From the NCBI GenBank assembly GCA_000149265.1, contig CH003403.1:661345-725344 (forward strand): a stretch of 64,000 nucleotides of DNA, in the 5' to 3' direction. The translations under genes and the position numbers were made by a program. The notes under the pieces are model-generated. The model was not told where the DNA came from. It saw only the letters and a list, made by a program, of their open reading frames with translations, and made no database searches. This DNA comes from Ciona savignyi (lineage: Eukaryota; Chordata; Ascidiacea; Phlebobranchia; Cionidae). This document shows, piece after piece, positions 1 through 10,400 of this stretch. How positions within the stretch are numbered: the stretch's first letter is position 1; each line of letters starts with the position of its first letter.

Positions 1-411
1 TGGCGTGCTTGTCACAATCATGATTTCAGTACAAAATCGAATTTTTTAGGGTATTTCCCTTGGTAATTTTTTTTATTTCTTCAAAGTGGTAAATCAGTGA
101 CTAATACACTTACTTTTCACCAAATATGATTCAAATTTTAGCAGCCGTTCAAGCGCAATGCCACAAAAAGCTAAATTTTTCATAAAAAATACCGTTTTGG
201 TTTTTAACCTTACAGGGGAATCCCCCTAATTTATTACCCAAACTTTTGGTTTTTGCATATCTAGACCATATTGTCTAACGAATGGCAAGTTTCATAACGA
301 TTTCATTATTCCTTCTGGTAGATGTCGGGGCGACATGCCATGCCAGTCAAACCTTTGACGAAAAAAAAAACGGACAAAAACAATAAGTGTCCCATTTTTC
401 CAAATGGGACC
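1..411 (-). repeat. 336-bp-unit repeat, inverted copy
   Basis: Reverse-complement copy of the unit that is tandem at 412-1640 and 3246-4700. The unit landmarks read backwards: the 'atgattgtgaca' block at about 1-22, the 'gccccgacat' block near 322-345 and the element end 'ttatgggtccc' near 400-415. It carries the small hairpin 'gtcccattt...aaatgggac' (about 390-411) that also marks the left end of the complete element near 3168. The copy runs off the window edge. Confidence 0.8.
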
Positions 412-1811
412 CATAATGAGTAATGAAATCGCAATAAAAATTGGACATTTGTAAGTCAGCATGGTCTAAATATGCAGAAATCCCAATTTTGGGTAATTTA
501 GCCAGGGGAATTCCCCTGGGAGGTAAAAAACAAAATGGTATTTTTATCTAAAAAATTAGCTTTTTTGAGCATAGGGATTGAACGTCTACTTCAATTTTTG
601 TTAGATTTGGTATAATGTAAGAACATTAGTAACTGATTTAACACTAAAAAGAAATACAAAAATTATCTAGGGAAATACCCTAAAAAACAAGATTTTGTTC
701 TCTATCATGATTGTGACAGGCGTGGCTTGTGGCTCGGACATTCATCAGAAGGGGTGATTAAATCGCAATGAACTTTTGTAATTTGTTAGAGTACATGGTA
801 CAAAATTTTGGGTGATAAATTCAGGGGAATTCCTCTGGGGCGTTAAAAACCAAAACGCTCTTTTTTAAAAAAAATTGCCTTTTTTGGGCATAGCGCTTGA
901 ACGGGTGTTACAATTTGAATCAGATTTGTCGGAATGTAAGTGCATTAGTCACTGATTTAACACTTAGAAGAAATAATGAAATTACCTAGGGAAATACCCC
1001 AAAAATAGGATATGGTCTGAAATTATGATTGTGACAAGCATGCCATGTCGCCCCGACATTTACCAAAAGGAGTAATGAAATCGCAATGAAAATTGGACAT
1101 CTGTAAGTCATCATGGTCTAAATATGCAGAAACCAAAAATTTTGGTAATGATTCTAGGAGAATTCCCCTCAGACGTTAAAAAACCAAAACATTTATTTCT
1201 AATAAATTCGATTTTGTGGCCATAGCCCTTGAACGACTGCTCTAATTTTATTAAAATTTGGTAAAATGTTAAAACATTAGACATTTTGTGCCAATTAAAT
1301 AAAGAAAACATTTAATGAGGTTAATTTCCATGAAAACGAAGATATGTTCCTGAAATATGATTGTGACAGGCATGCCATATCGCAATAACATCTCCAACAA
1401 GAAGTCGACAAATCAAATCAAAACTATAAGAATTGCCACATAACATGACTCACTTATGTAAAAACAAAAACTTATCTATTAAACCCAGGGGAATTCCCTG
1501 AAACAATGAAAAACTAAATCGGACTGTTTGGGAATTTAGCTTTATTTTATTACAGCGCTTGAAAAGAAGCTATAATTTAAAACATTTGTGGTGAAATGTT
1601 CGTAAATTTAAGACGTTTATTCTTTATTTAACTAAACATGGAAAATAAGTTTGGTCTGTTAACTATGGGACCCATGCGTTTATGCTTGCAGAAACAAACT
1701 ACATACTTAGTGTATAAAATACAAATTGTGGTTAGGACCCTGTAGCATGAATATATGGCATTCAACATGTGTTTTACAAATAGTGGTGGTTAAACACGCG
1801 GTTGACACTCT
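412..1811 (+). repeat. 336-bp-unit tandem repeat with right-end module
   Basis: Units recur at 703, 1022 and 1359 (steps of about 319 and 337). Each has an 'ggggaattcccc' palindrome, an 'agcgcttgaacg' block, 'cctagggaaataccc' and 'atgattgtgaca'. The last unit passes into a different right-end module (about 1660-1811, from 'gggacccatgcg' to 'gttgacactct') that is repeated almost exactly at 4890-5035. No coding potential is seen. Confidence 0.85.
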
Positions 1812-3155
1812 CTAGTTCTCCCTATCTCCCCAATGCAACATCTAGGCTTTCACACTCTTTTAATAAGATATAACAAATAGTACAGTGTCGCCTGGAAAGA
1901 AAGTGGCGTGTCGCATCGAAATAAGTGGCGTATCGCATTCGACACTTCTAGGAGTATAACATTTTATTCCGATAAAAGACTGCGTTAACATTTCAATTTA
2001 CTCACACAAAAAAAACACATCTGCTGTTAAACCTTTTTTATTCCGGGGCCTTCACCATCAGTTCGTCGTCATGAGTTAATGAAGGTTCACGGATTTAACT
2101 CAATCTTTTGAATATTTTCTTCCGTATTATATAAAGTTTCAATGTGATACATGTATTGCAATTGTTTTTGGTTTTATTTTATATTAGTCAAGGTTGGAAG
2201 ATTTATATTTAAATTGTCTATCAAATTGTCGTAAAATAATTTCAAAAAGTTATGAGACTATTCCTATTTTCAGCGATTTTTTTTTATAACCGTTGATAAT
2301 ATACCAAATGAGTTTATAACATTTTTACCTGACGCCCATTGTGAGGTTAGAGCTATTGCAGTGTGTTTCAAGTACAGGTTCGTTTTAAAATTTTAAGAAA
2401 AGGCTCTCTTTTGTAACGTACTTACTAACAACAGGTTTCCTAAATGTCTAATGTCTGTAAAAAAAAGTAAGAATCGGATGATTATCCCGACGTTTCACCT
2501 CTTGAATCCCAGTTGAACCTCTTGAATCCCATCACTGCTTTTAAGTGATTGTAGTAAGTAAACTGCGGTGGGAGGTACATCATGTATAAGCCTTTATGTT
2601 TATTCCCGTGATTGTTAATATTGACAATGCCTCCGAGTTTACATGGCCGACTTAATTTCAATGGGCTGAGGTTGTGTTAAGTAAAGTGCGCTGCTCAGGG
2701 TTGGAAGCTACGGAAGACGCAGCGTCTAACAAAGCAATCAACGTAATTTGTGGGGGTTGACAGTCGACTTTTAAAAGAAAATGTGTTTTACAAATTTGGA
2801 CATTTCTAAGCGTCAATTTATTGCCGTAATCGCGGATTAAAATGATTTACGTGGTGCCGATACAGTACAATTTCGTCAAGAAGCCAAAACTCTTTTCTTA
2901 CCTGTTCAAACTGCTCGCCGTACGGAATCATAGCGCCGTAGGAAATCCCGCGAGGGTGGCCTATCCACCATCTATAAATCCGAGAGTCACATTATTTCAT
3001 TTTACATGTACTAATTGACACAAACGTAAATTTAAGATAAAAATGGGAAAAGATTTTAAATTTATCTAAGAGCATGGTTTATTTCGTTTGTTCTATCTCG
3101 TCGCATGTTGCAAAGTGGGGATTGTAACGTAGCAGTTGATTTTTACACGAGGTAA
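1812..3155. other. Gene-poor spacer
   Basis: Unique-looking AT-rich DNA between the two 336-bp-unit repeats. Apart from one possible exon on the minus strand (2902-2971) I see no gene, RNA or known repeat. Confidence 0.5.
2902..2971 (-). CDS. Possible isolated internal exon
   Basis: On the minus strand 70 nt lie between a consensus acceptor (ttatag) and a strong donor (cag|gtaaga). One frame reads WWIGHPRGISYGAMIPYG..., which looks protein-like, but a second frame is also open for most of the length. No partner exon was found on either side, and the neighbouring DNA is repeat. I do not recognise the family. It may be an exon of a gene otherwise outside the window, a relic, or chance. Confidence 0.25.
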
Positions 3156-5040
3156 ACTCTACTAATTATGGGTCCCATTTGAAAAAATGGGACACATATT
3201 GTTTTTGTCCGTTTTTTTTTCGTTTTTTTTTTTTTTTCGTTAAACGCTTGACAGGCATGGCATGTCGCCCCGACATCTATCAGAAGGGATAATGGAATCG
3301 CAATGAGACTTCGCCATTTGTTAGACAACATGGTCTAGATGAACAGAAACCAACATTTTGGGAGATAAAACCAGGGGAATTCTGCTGGGACTTTAAAAAC
3401 CAAAACGCTATTTTATTCTAAAAAAATAGCTATTTTGGGCATAGCGCTTGAACGACAGCTCCAATTTGAATCAGATTTGGTGAAATGTAAGTGCTTTAGT
3501 CACCGATTTAACACTTGGAAGAAATAAAAAATTTACCTAGGGAAATACCCTAAACAATAAGATTTTGTTCTCAAATCATGATTGTGACAAGCACGCCATG
3601 TCGCCCCGACATCTATCAGAAGAAATAATGGAATCGCAATGAGACTTCGCCATTTGTTAGACAACATGGTCTAGATATACAGAAACCAAAATGTTGGGTG
3701 ATAATTCCAAGGGAATTCCCCTGGGACGTTACAAACCAAAACGGTTTTTTTTTCTAAAAAATGTGACTTTTTTTGGACATAGCGCTTGAACGGATGTTAC
3801 AATTTAAATCAGATTTTCTGGAATATAAGTACATTAGGCACTGATTTAACAGTTAAACGAAATAAAAAAATTACCTAGGGAAATACCCTAAAAAATAAGA
3901 TTTTGTTCTCAAATCATGATTGTGAAAGTCATGCCATATCGCCACGACATCTACCAGAAGGACTAATGAAATCGCAATAAAAATTGAACATTTTTTAGAC
4001 AACATTGTATAGATATGCAAAAAACCAAAATTTTGGGTGATAAATTCAGGGGAATTCCCCTGGGACGTTAAAAACCAAAACAGAATTTTTTCTAAAGAAT
4101 TAGCTTTTTGGGGGCATAGCGCTTGAACGGCTGCTCTAATTTGAATCAGATTTTCTGGAATGTAAGTGCATTAGTCACTGATTTAACACTTAGAAGAAAT
4201 AAAAAAAGTACTTAGGGAACTACCCTAAAAATAAGATTTTGTTCTCAAATCATGATTGTGACAAGCATACCATGTCGCCCCGACATCTACCAAAAGGAGT
4301 AATGAAATCGCAATGAAAATTTGACATTTGTAAGAGAACATAATCTAGATACGAAGAAACCCAAATTTTGGGTAAAGAATCAAGGGGAATTCCCCTGAGA
4401 CGTTAAAATCCAAAAGGTTTTTTTTTCCAATAAATTAGCTTTTTGGGACATATAGCGCTTGAACGGCTGCTCTAATTTTGATCAGATTTGGCGAAATGTT
4501 GGACTATTAGACACTTTGTGCCAATTAAAAGAAAGAAAACATTTACATAGGGTAATTACGTTAAAAACGACGATATGTTCCTGAATTATGATTGTGACAG
4601 GCATGCCATATCGCACTGACAAATCAGACAAGGAGTCGACAAATCAGATTAAAACTTTAAGAATTGTTACATAACATGACCCACATATGTAAAAACAGAA
4701 ACTTATCTACTAAACCTAGGGGAATTCCCTGAAACCATTAAAAACTAAATCGGGCTGTTTTGGCAATTTAGCTTCATTTCACTTCAGCGCTTGAAAAGAA
4801 GGTTTAATTTAAGACATTTGTGGTGAAAATGTTCGTAAATTTAAGACGTTTATTCATTTTTAACTACAAATGGAAAAGAAGTTTGGTTTGATAACTCTGG
4901 GACCCATGCGTTTATGCTTGCAGAAACAAACTACATATACTCGGTATATTGTGGTTAGGGACCCTGTAGCATGAGTATATGGCCTAACATGTGGTTTACA
5001 AATAGTGGTGGTTAAACACGTGGTTGACACTCTACTAATT
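3156..5040 (+). mobile_element. Candidate mobile element made of ~336-bp tandem units
   Basis: The body has landmark blocks at 3246, 3577, 3914, 4248 and 4587, giving four near-identical steps of 331-339 bp. The left end begins 'attatgggtcccattt' with a short hairpin and a T-rich run; the right module begins near 'gggacccatgcg' and ends 'gttgacactct'. The 12-mer 'actctactaatt' lies at both edges (3156-3167 and 5029-5040), as expected for a target duplication partly overlapping the ends. No open reading frame is present, so it would be non-autonomous. Confidence 0.65.
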
Positions 5041-5177
5041 TATAAAATGTCTTTTAAAAATGAAACGACAATAACATCGCATTTGGTTCCACACAAGTTA
5101 ATAATAAGGTCTCGATTGATCGCAATGTCTGCATTGTATCGTACGTGATGTCAAATGCATCATCTAAACTGGCAAAC

Positions 5178-5497
5178 CCGTTAGTCTGGCGGTTTAGTGC
5201 GTCTCCCTTTAACCGAAAGTTTGCAGATTCGAAACTAAAAGGGAAAAGCAATGGGCGTTATCACACGAGCATTCGTCAGATCACCTCGCGCTCATCGACG
5301 GCTTACCCGAGCTATTGTGATGTGTTGTGTATGATTCTCACGTCCTTTAATAAACTGATTAACCTGATGGGTTCTGACAATCTCTGTTTAAGTCTCTCTT
5401 TAAGGACACAATCGACTTGATAGCGATAAGTTTCCAACCAGAAACCCTTCAGTTGAAAAGAAACGCATCAACCCACCAAGCTAATCGGTCGACAAAT
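5178..5497. repeat. tRNA-SINE fragments, head-to-head
   Basis: A plus-strand tRNA-like SINE head (5178-5240: 'gttagtctggcggtttagtg' then 'ttgcagattcgaaact') abuts a minus-strand SINE body (5242-5497) with 'tcagatcacctcgcgctc', 'gtgttgtgtatgatt' and a tRNA-like end. This is either two insertions or one inverted copy. Confidence 0.7.
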
Positions 5498-5632
5498 TGT
5501 GTTTAACAAACAACATTCAGTCGAATTCGTGTATTACGTAAGACCTGCTAAACTCACCAAACAAGTAAAATGCGAACTAATCGAAAGTAAATGTGTTAAA
5601 TTTTTGTTATTAAAATCTCTAAATGGTTGCAG

Positions 5633-5830
5633 GATGAAGTATTAAGAGCAAGCAATGGGGGACCGGCATACGCAAAATGGGCGTATGGACCTCCAGGCCC
5701 ATCATTTGACCATTACGTCATCTGGCCCGTTGTCACTAAGACGTCAGCTAACCCGTTCGACAGCGGATACTGGCTCGACGACGGCTCTTATGATACTGGA
5801 TTCCCGCTTTGCACTAAATATGACGGATAG
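5633..5830 (+). CDS. Orphan 3' terminal exon, possibly C-type-lectin-like
   Basis: An acceptor (ggttgcag) opens a 66-codon frame in phase 0 that ends in TAG and is followed by AATAAA at 5945-5950, the layout of a last coding exon. The peptide has KWAYGPPGPSFDHY, VIWPVV, GYWLDDGSYDTG and FPLCTK. The ending W-x-D-D...F-P-L-C-x-K is like the close of a C-type lectin domain, and a lectin-domain gene follows 1.7 kb downstream, but only one cysteine is present so the family call is weak. Upstream exons were not found; the 336-bp-unit element lies where they might be. Could be a relic. Confidence 0.45.
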   Translation, partial: DEVLRASNGGPAYAKWAYGPPGPSFDHYVIWPVVTKTSANPFDSGYWLDDGSYDTGFPLCTKYDG

Positions 5831-5974
5831 ATGGGAGATATGTTCATAACTTCATATTTTATCATACAACATTGACATTGTCACACGCATGCTATATACC
5901 AAGTTTTATTACCCTACGTTGTCCTGACACTATAGCTTCGCCTCAATAAATCGTTTAAACATTACCAACACGAG

Positions 5975-6080
5975 TTTTGGTTTTATTAGTATTTTTTTGT
6001 TTCCACGATGAAAACACGCAACAGTAAATTCTATTTAAAAAATTAATATAAAAAAGACGGCAAAACTTCTTGCTTTTAAA
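5975..6080 (+). repeat. Repeat family C fragment
   Basis: Matches the dispersed family with 'tgtttccacgatgaaaacac' and 'acggcaaaac' seen best at 35938-36083 and 61188-61345. No coding potential. Confidence 0.5.
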
Positions 6081-6103
6081 CTACAGTTTTTGTTCAATAG
6101 GAT

Positions 6104-6400
6104 AGGATGATAGAATATTCATGTTTATCCCCGTGAATGGAAAAATCAAGGACGTTAACTCACGATCAATCGTCAGATTATCTTGCGCCCACCGTCGGGT
6201 TACCTGAGCTATTACAGTGTGTTGTGTATAATTCACACGTTCCTTCAATTTGATAGCACCTATTAATCCGCTGGGTTAATACACTGTCCGTTAATTGCCT
6301 TGACCGCACGGACACAACCGACTAGCTACCGCCCAGTTTGGTCCTGCAACCTTTCGGCTGAAATCTGACGCACTAACCCAACTAGACAAATCTGATGGAC
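6104..6400 (-). repeat. tRNA-SINE, near full length
   Basis: Reads from the 'aggataggat' tail through 'gtttatccccgtgaatgg', 'gcgcccaccgtcgggttacc' and 'cacaaccgactagc' to the tRNA-like head. Diverged in the head. Confidence 0.8.
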
Positions 6401-7499
6401 AACCTATTAAACTAATGTGTAAGACAACGTTTATTAAGTGCTTTGTTAAAGGACACAACATGCTGCCAGGGACTGGTTTCGAAACCGCAGTCTTAAGGTT
6501 AATGTTTCAACGCGCCATGAACGAGCTAAACGGAAGGCCAAATATGATGCAACCGACTCCATGTTTTAAGAAAAGGAGTTAAGTAGGTGTCCAAGCAAAT
6601 ATTCTCTCCATTTCACCAAAGCAAAATTAAAGGCTGACAATCTTGAAAGGCCTTGCATAAAAGCCCTTTGGCTTTTCATTCGAAACATTATGTGATTGAA
6701 TTTAGTCGATTGTGTACTTGGCCGCCATATGTTGGTACAAAACTTTAAATTTAACTCCTCTAAAGCGACCACACGTGCCCAAAAATGTGCCTTTGTCACT
6801 AAATAATAATTTTAAGTTTATTTTGGGATCAAAACAATAAGATTACATGAGCGCGTACACACACATAAAAAAATTGTGGCAAACAGAACTGAATTTTATA
6901 AGATAAACTTTAAAACTAACGGTTGTTTAAAATCATTTTGCAAATAAATAATGGCATTAAGTAACCATTTAGTAAAAAGGCAGACGTTTTGGCTGCATAT
7001 GACGACAAATTGTTTCAAAGCATCCCCGCTAACGCGACCGCTTGACGACGGTCCCATAGGTGGTCAGGTAAGCGGGGTTCCACTGTACTACAATAGCTAT
7101 GATAACCCAACGGTGTGCGCGAGGTGATCTGGTGGTTTAATATAGCCCCAATAAGTTTTTCATTCACGATTATAAACAGTAATATCAAATTTATTTAATA
7201 ACAATTAGAATCTTCGCAAAAGACATCTCATGACGTAGCTTCCGGTTACATGAGTCATCTCGCACCACGAGCGCGGAGCGAGTATCCGGTTAGACGGACC
7301 GACTTCTACTGGTAGATAAAGAAATAAGATTGAAGCACAGTTTATGCGAAGAAAGAAATTAGTTTGTGTGGTTTCAGCAAAGAATAAACTTAACTTGCTA
7401 TACTTTTTGCAAAATAATAAATCAGTTTGGTTATATATTCTTTCTTGCTTGGTGTAGTTAGTTCAACTACGCGATAAATACGAAGTTGTTTAAGGAGAA
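6401..7499. other. Upstream region of the lectin/ZP gene
   Basis: Holds SINE scraps (6460-6540; 7080-7190, the plus-strand 3' block) and otherwise unique AT-rich DNA. About 7210-7310 is locally GC-rich and could include the promoter. No gene recognised. Confidence 0.4.
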
Positions 7500-10400
7500 A
7501 TGAGGAGTTTATATCCGCGCTTGTTCGTATTGCTTGCTGTGTTAATCGTTGTAGAAGCTCATCCTCGTAAGTGCATGGTATGCATGGTATTTTTAACGTT
7601 GTTAATGGGGGGGTGACTAAATAACTTGGTGGAATGATCCGTCGTTTTTTAGCAGAAGGATTGTAGGTTCAAAATTGATAGCTAGTCAGTTATGTTTTTA
7701 GGCAAAGCAATAAGCAGATATCGCGTGGAACCCAGTAGATCAATGTGTTCTTTTAAAACGGAATGAACGTCTTAATAACACACAGCACACTGTCATAACT
7801 CCGTTAACCCGAAGACGGGCGCGAGGTAATCGGTTGAATGCCCGTGTGTTAACCCCGTGGTTTTCCCATTAACAAGAGTGAAATAGAAAGGCCCTAGGTT
7901 TCAAATTTTTAATTTTGAACCTACAATTCCCAATGTAACTTGTAAGCTTCAGTGTTGTTAACTTGCTTATTATTTGTACTTGTAAACGAATTAACTAAAT
8001 TTGAATCTTGTTTTAGATGTTCATGTGGGGGACAACGGAGGCTATGGTGAGTGGTTGGGTCGTGTGGACAAAAAGTTAACGCGACCATTATAGCACGTCA
8101 TGGAAAAATAAACGGGGAAATATACGAACGCGGCCGTAAAATCTATACAAAACACACTAAATTTGGTGGGAAATAAATGGAGGGAAACATGCTTAATACT
8201 AATATATTAGTTAGGATTACTGTAACGGCTGGGTTAAGGGTTAGGGTTAGTTCTGGAGAGACTACTTTTGGGAGAAAGTTAATTTTAATAGTTTTAATGA
8301 GAAGTGTTCCTCTTTCCCACCTTATTGCGTTTCCTTAAAATTGTAAAATCAAAATAACGTCTCAACATTGTGTGAATTGTTCCCAGAATTCGTACTCAAC
8401 GGCTCCGTCTATTTAATTGGTGCCGAACGTCTTCGTTTTGTGGATGCCTCCTTCCATTGTTTAAGATGGGGTGGAAATCTAACGACGATATCGGACCAGG
8501 AAAGCCGGGAGGCTGTGAATTACTTGGTTGGACAGGACCCGTTCTATACGACGTATTGGGTTGGTGTTTTGAGTGATGGGGCTTTGGAGGCCATGAACAA
8601 CTTAACTTCGGATCAAAGGTGAACTTTAATCGGCCATGTATACCGTTCGAATAAACAGCTAAACGTTTCTTTTTTTATCCGAGCTAAGTTTCGAACCTAT
8701 AATGCGATAGTTACGAATTCCCTTTTGTATAGGAGTGGGTATATGGTATTGGTCGCGTTGATCATTCGGCTACACGATCTTACGCACTGTTTTTGGTTTT
8801 AATTTTATACTATAATTAGGATAGGATAGGATATTCATCTTTATCCCCGTAAATGAGAAAACCAATGGGGTTAACACACGGGCTATCAGTCAGATCACCT
8901 CGCGCCCATCGTCGGGTTACCGGAGCTATTGCAGTGTGTTGTATATGATTAATCATCCTTTAATTTGGTAGAACCCATTAATCCGCTGGGTTCAGACAAT
9001 CGTCTCGTAAAAGTGCCTCTGCCCAAGGACACAACCGACTAGCTAGCGACCAGTTTCGTACCTTCAACCCTTTCGATTGAAAGGCGACGCACTTAACCGT
9101 TTAGACCAACGGGCCGGACATAATTGTGTGACCACGTATGACTTTACCTGTACTAAATAATAATTAGATTACAGACCTGATTTTAGTTACTGTCGTTTTG
9201 CCTTCTAAACACAAAGCCCTAAAACATAAGGAAGGAAGGAAACTATACATAAATATGGTTAACTCTGTGCTTAATAGTGTTCGAGGCAGTTTTAGTGAGC
9301 AGTCCCTATCCCATCTCTTTCTCTTATTTTAGTCTTGCAACACGACTGTTTATTGAGTCGTTTTGTATTGGTAGAAGCTGCATGGCATCGAGCAATTCCT
9401 AGGAGAGAGTGTTTCATGCGGAACGACAAAATCTTTTTTCTTTTTTTGGAGGCCGATTCTTCTCTTTTCAAATTGTATAGCGCCCTAAATGATTTTCAAA
9501 CCGCACCTCGTTCAATATCCATAAATTATAAGAAAACAATATGCGGTATGATAAATATAAAGGTAGCAGTAAAGTAAACTGTTTTTCACAGATTAAGTAC
9601 CGGTTTTATATCGATACCTCTGCAATGTACAATGACGCCGTGGTTGACTAGTTGGGTTAGGATTAGTGTTCAGGTAGAGATCAGCGTTAGGGTTGGGGTA
9701 AGAGTTTATATTAGTGTTGGGGTTGAGATTAGCGTTAGGGTTGGGGTTAGAGATAGTTTTCACACAAATATTGTATGCATTTTCCCTCTTTTTAGTGTTT
9801 TCCCATTATTCCACTGGTTTCAAGCAATGTCAACTTAGTGCATATCCCAAGCACACAACCGAATAGCCATCATTTGGTTTTGAACCCATCACCTTTCGCC
9901 TGACAGTTTTACGCGCTACTGATAGTGGTAACATATGAGCTAACCGGCGCTATACAATTTGAAAAGAGAAGAATCGGCCTCCAAAAAAAGAAAAACGATT
10001 TTGTCGTTCCGCATGAAACATTCTCTCCTAGGAATTGCTCGATGCCATGCAGCTTCTACCTTTTGGGTATTACCACTAATTCGCGCTTCATAAACTTTAA
10101 AGACAATTCCACACCAATCTACTCTTTTCTTAAGAATCGTTTTGTTTTTTCTGTTCCTAGCAAAATAGTTTCTTTTTTAGGCTGCAGTACCTACACTGTT
10201 TTTATATAAGGGTTTCCCCACAACCATTTCTTTTCGTCATAGAAAACTGTGGTTAAAAGTCGTCTATATTCCCGCCACAATAAGTTTATATGGACCCTTG
10301 TCAAAATTACATTTTTACCAAAACGACCGGCTAAATGGCAATAAAAACTAATACCGCTATATTAGTAGTCAGAGTACCGGTAGGCCTACTGAAAAAAATT

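Noticed and set aside
9333..9368. Exon candidate between lectin exons 3 and 4 (SLATRLFIESFCI)
   Set aside because: Phases would fit with 11729, but the text does not resemble the lectin fold and the donor is formed by the foldback element end.
9650..9765. GGGTTA-rich run as an interstitial telomere
   Set aside because: The motif is irregular and lies within mobile elements; no long perfect TTAGGG array.
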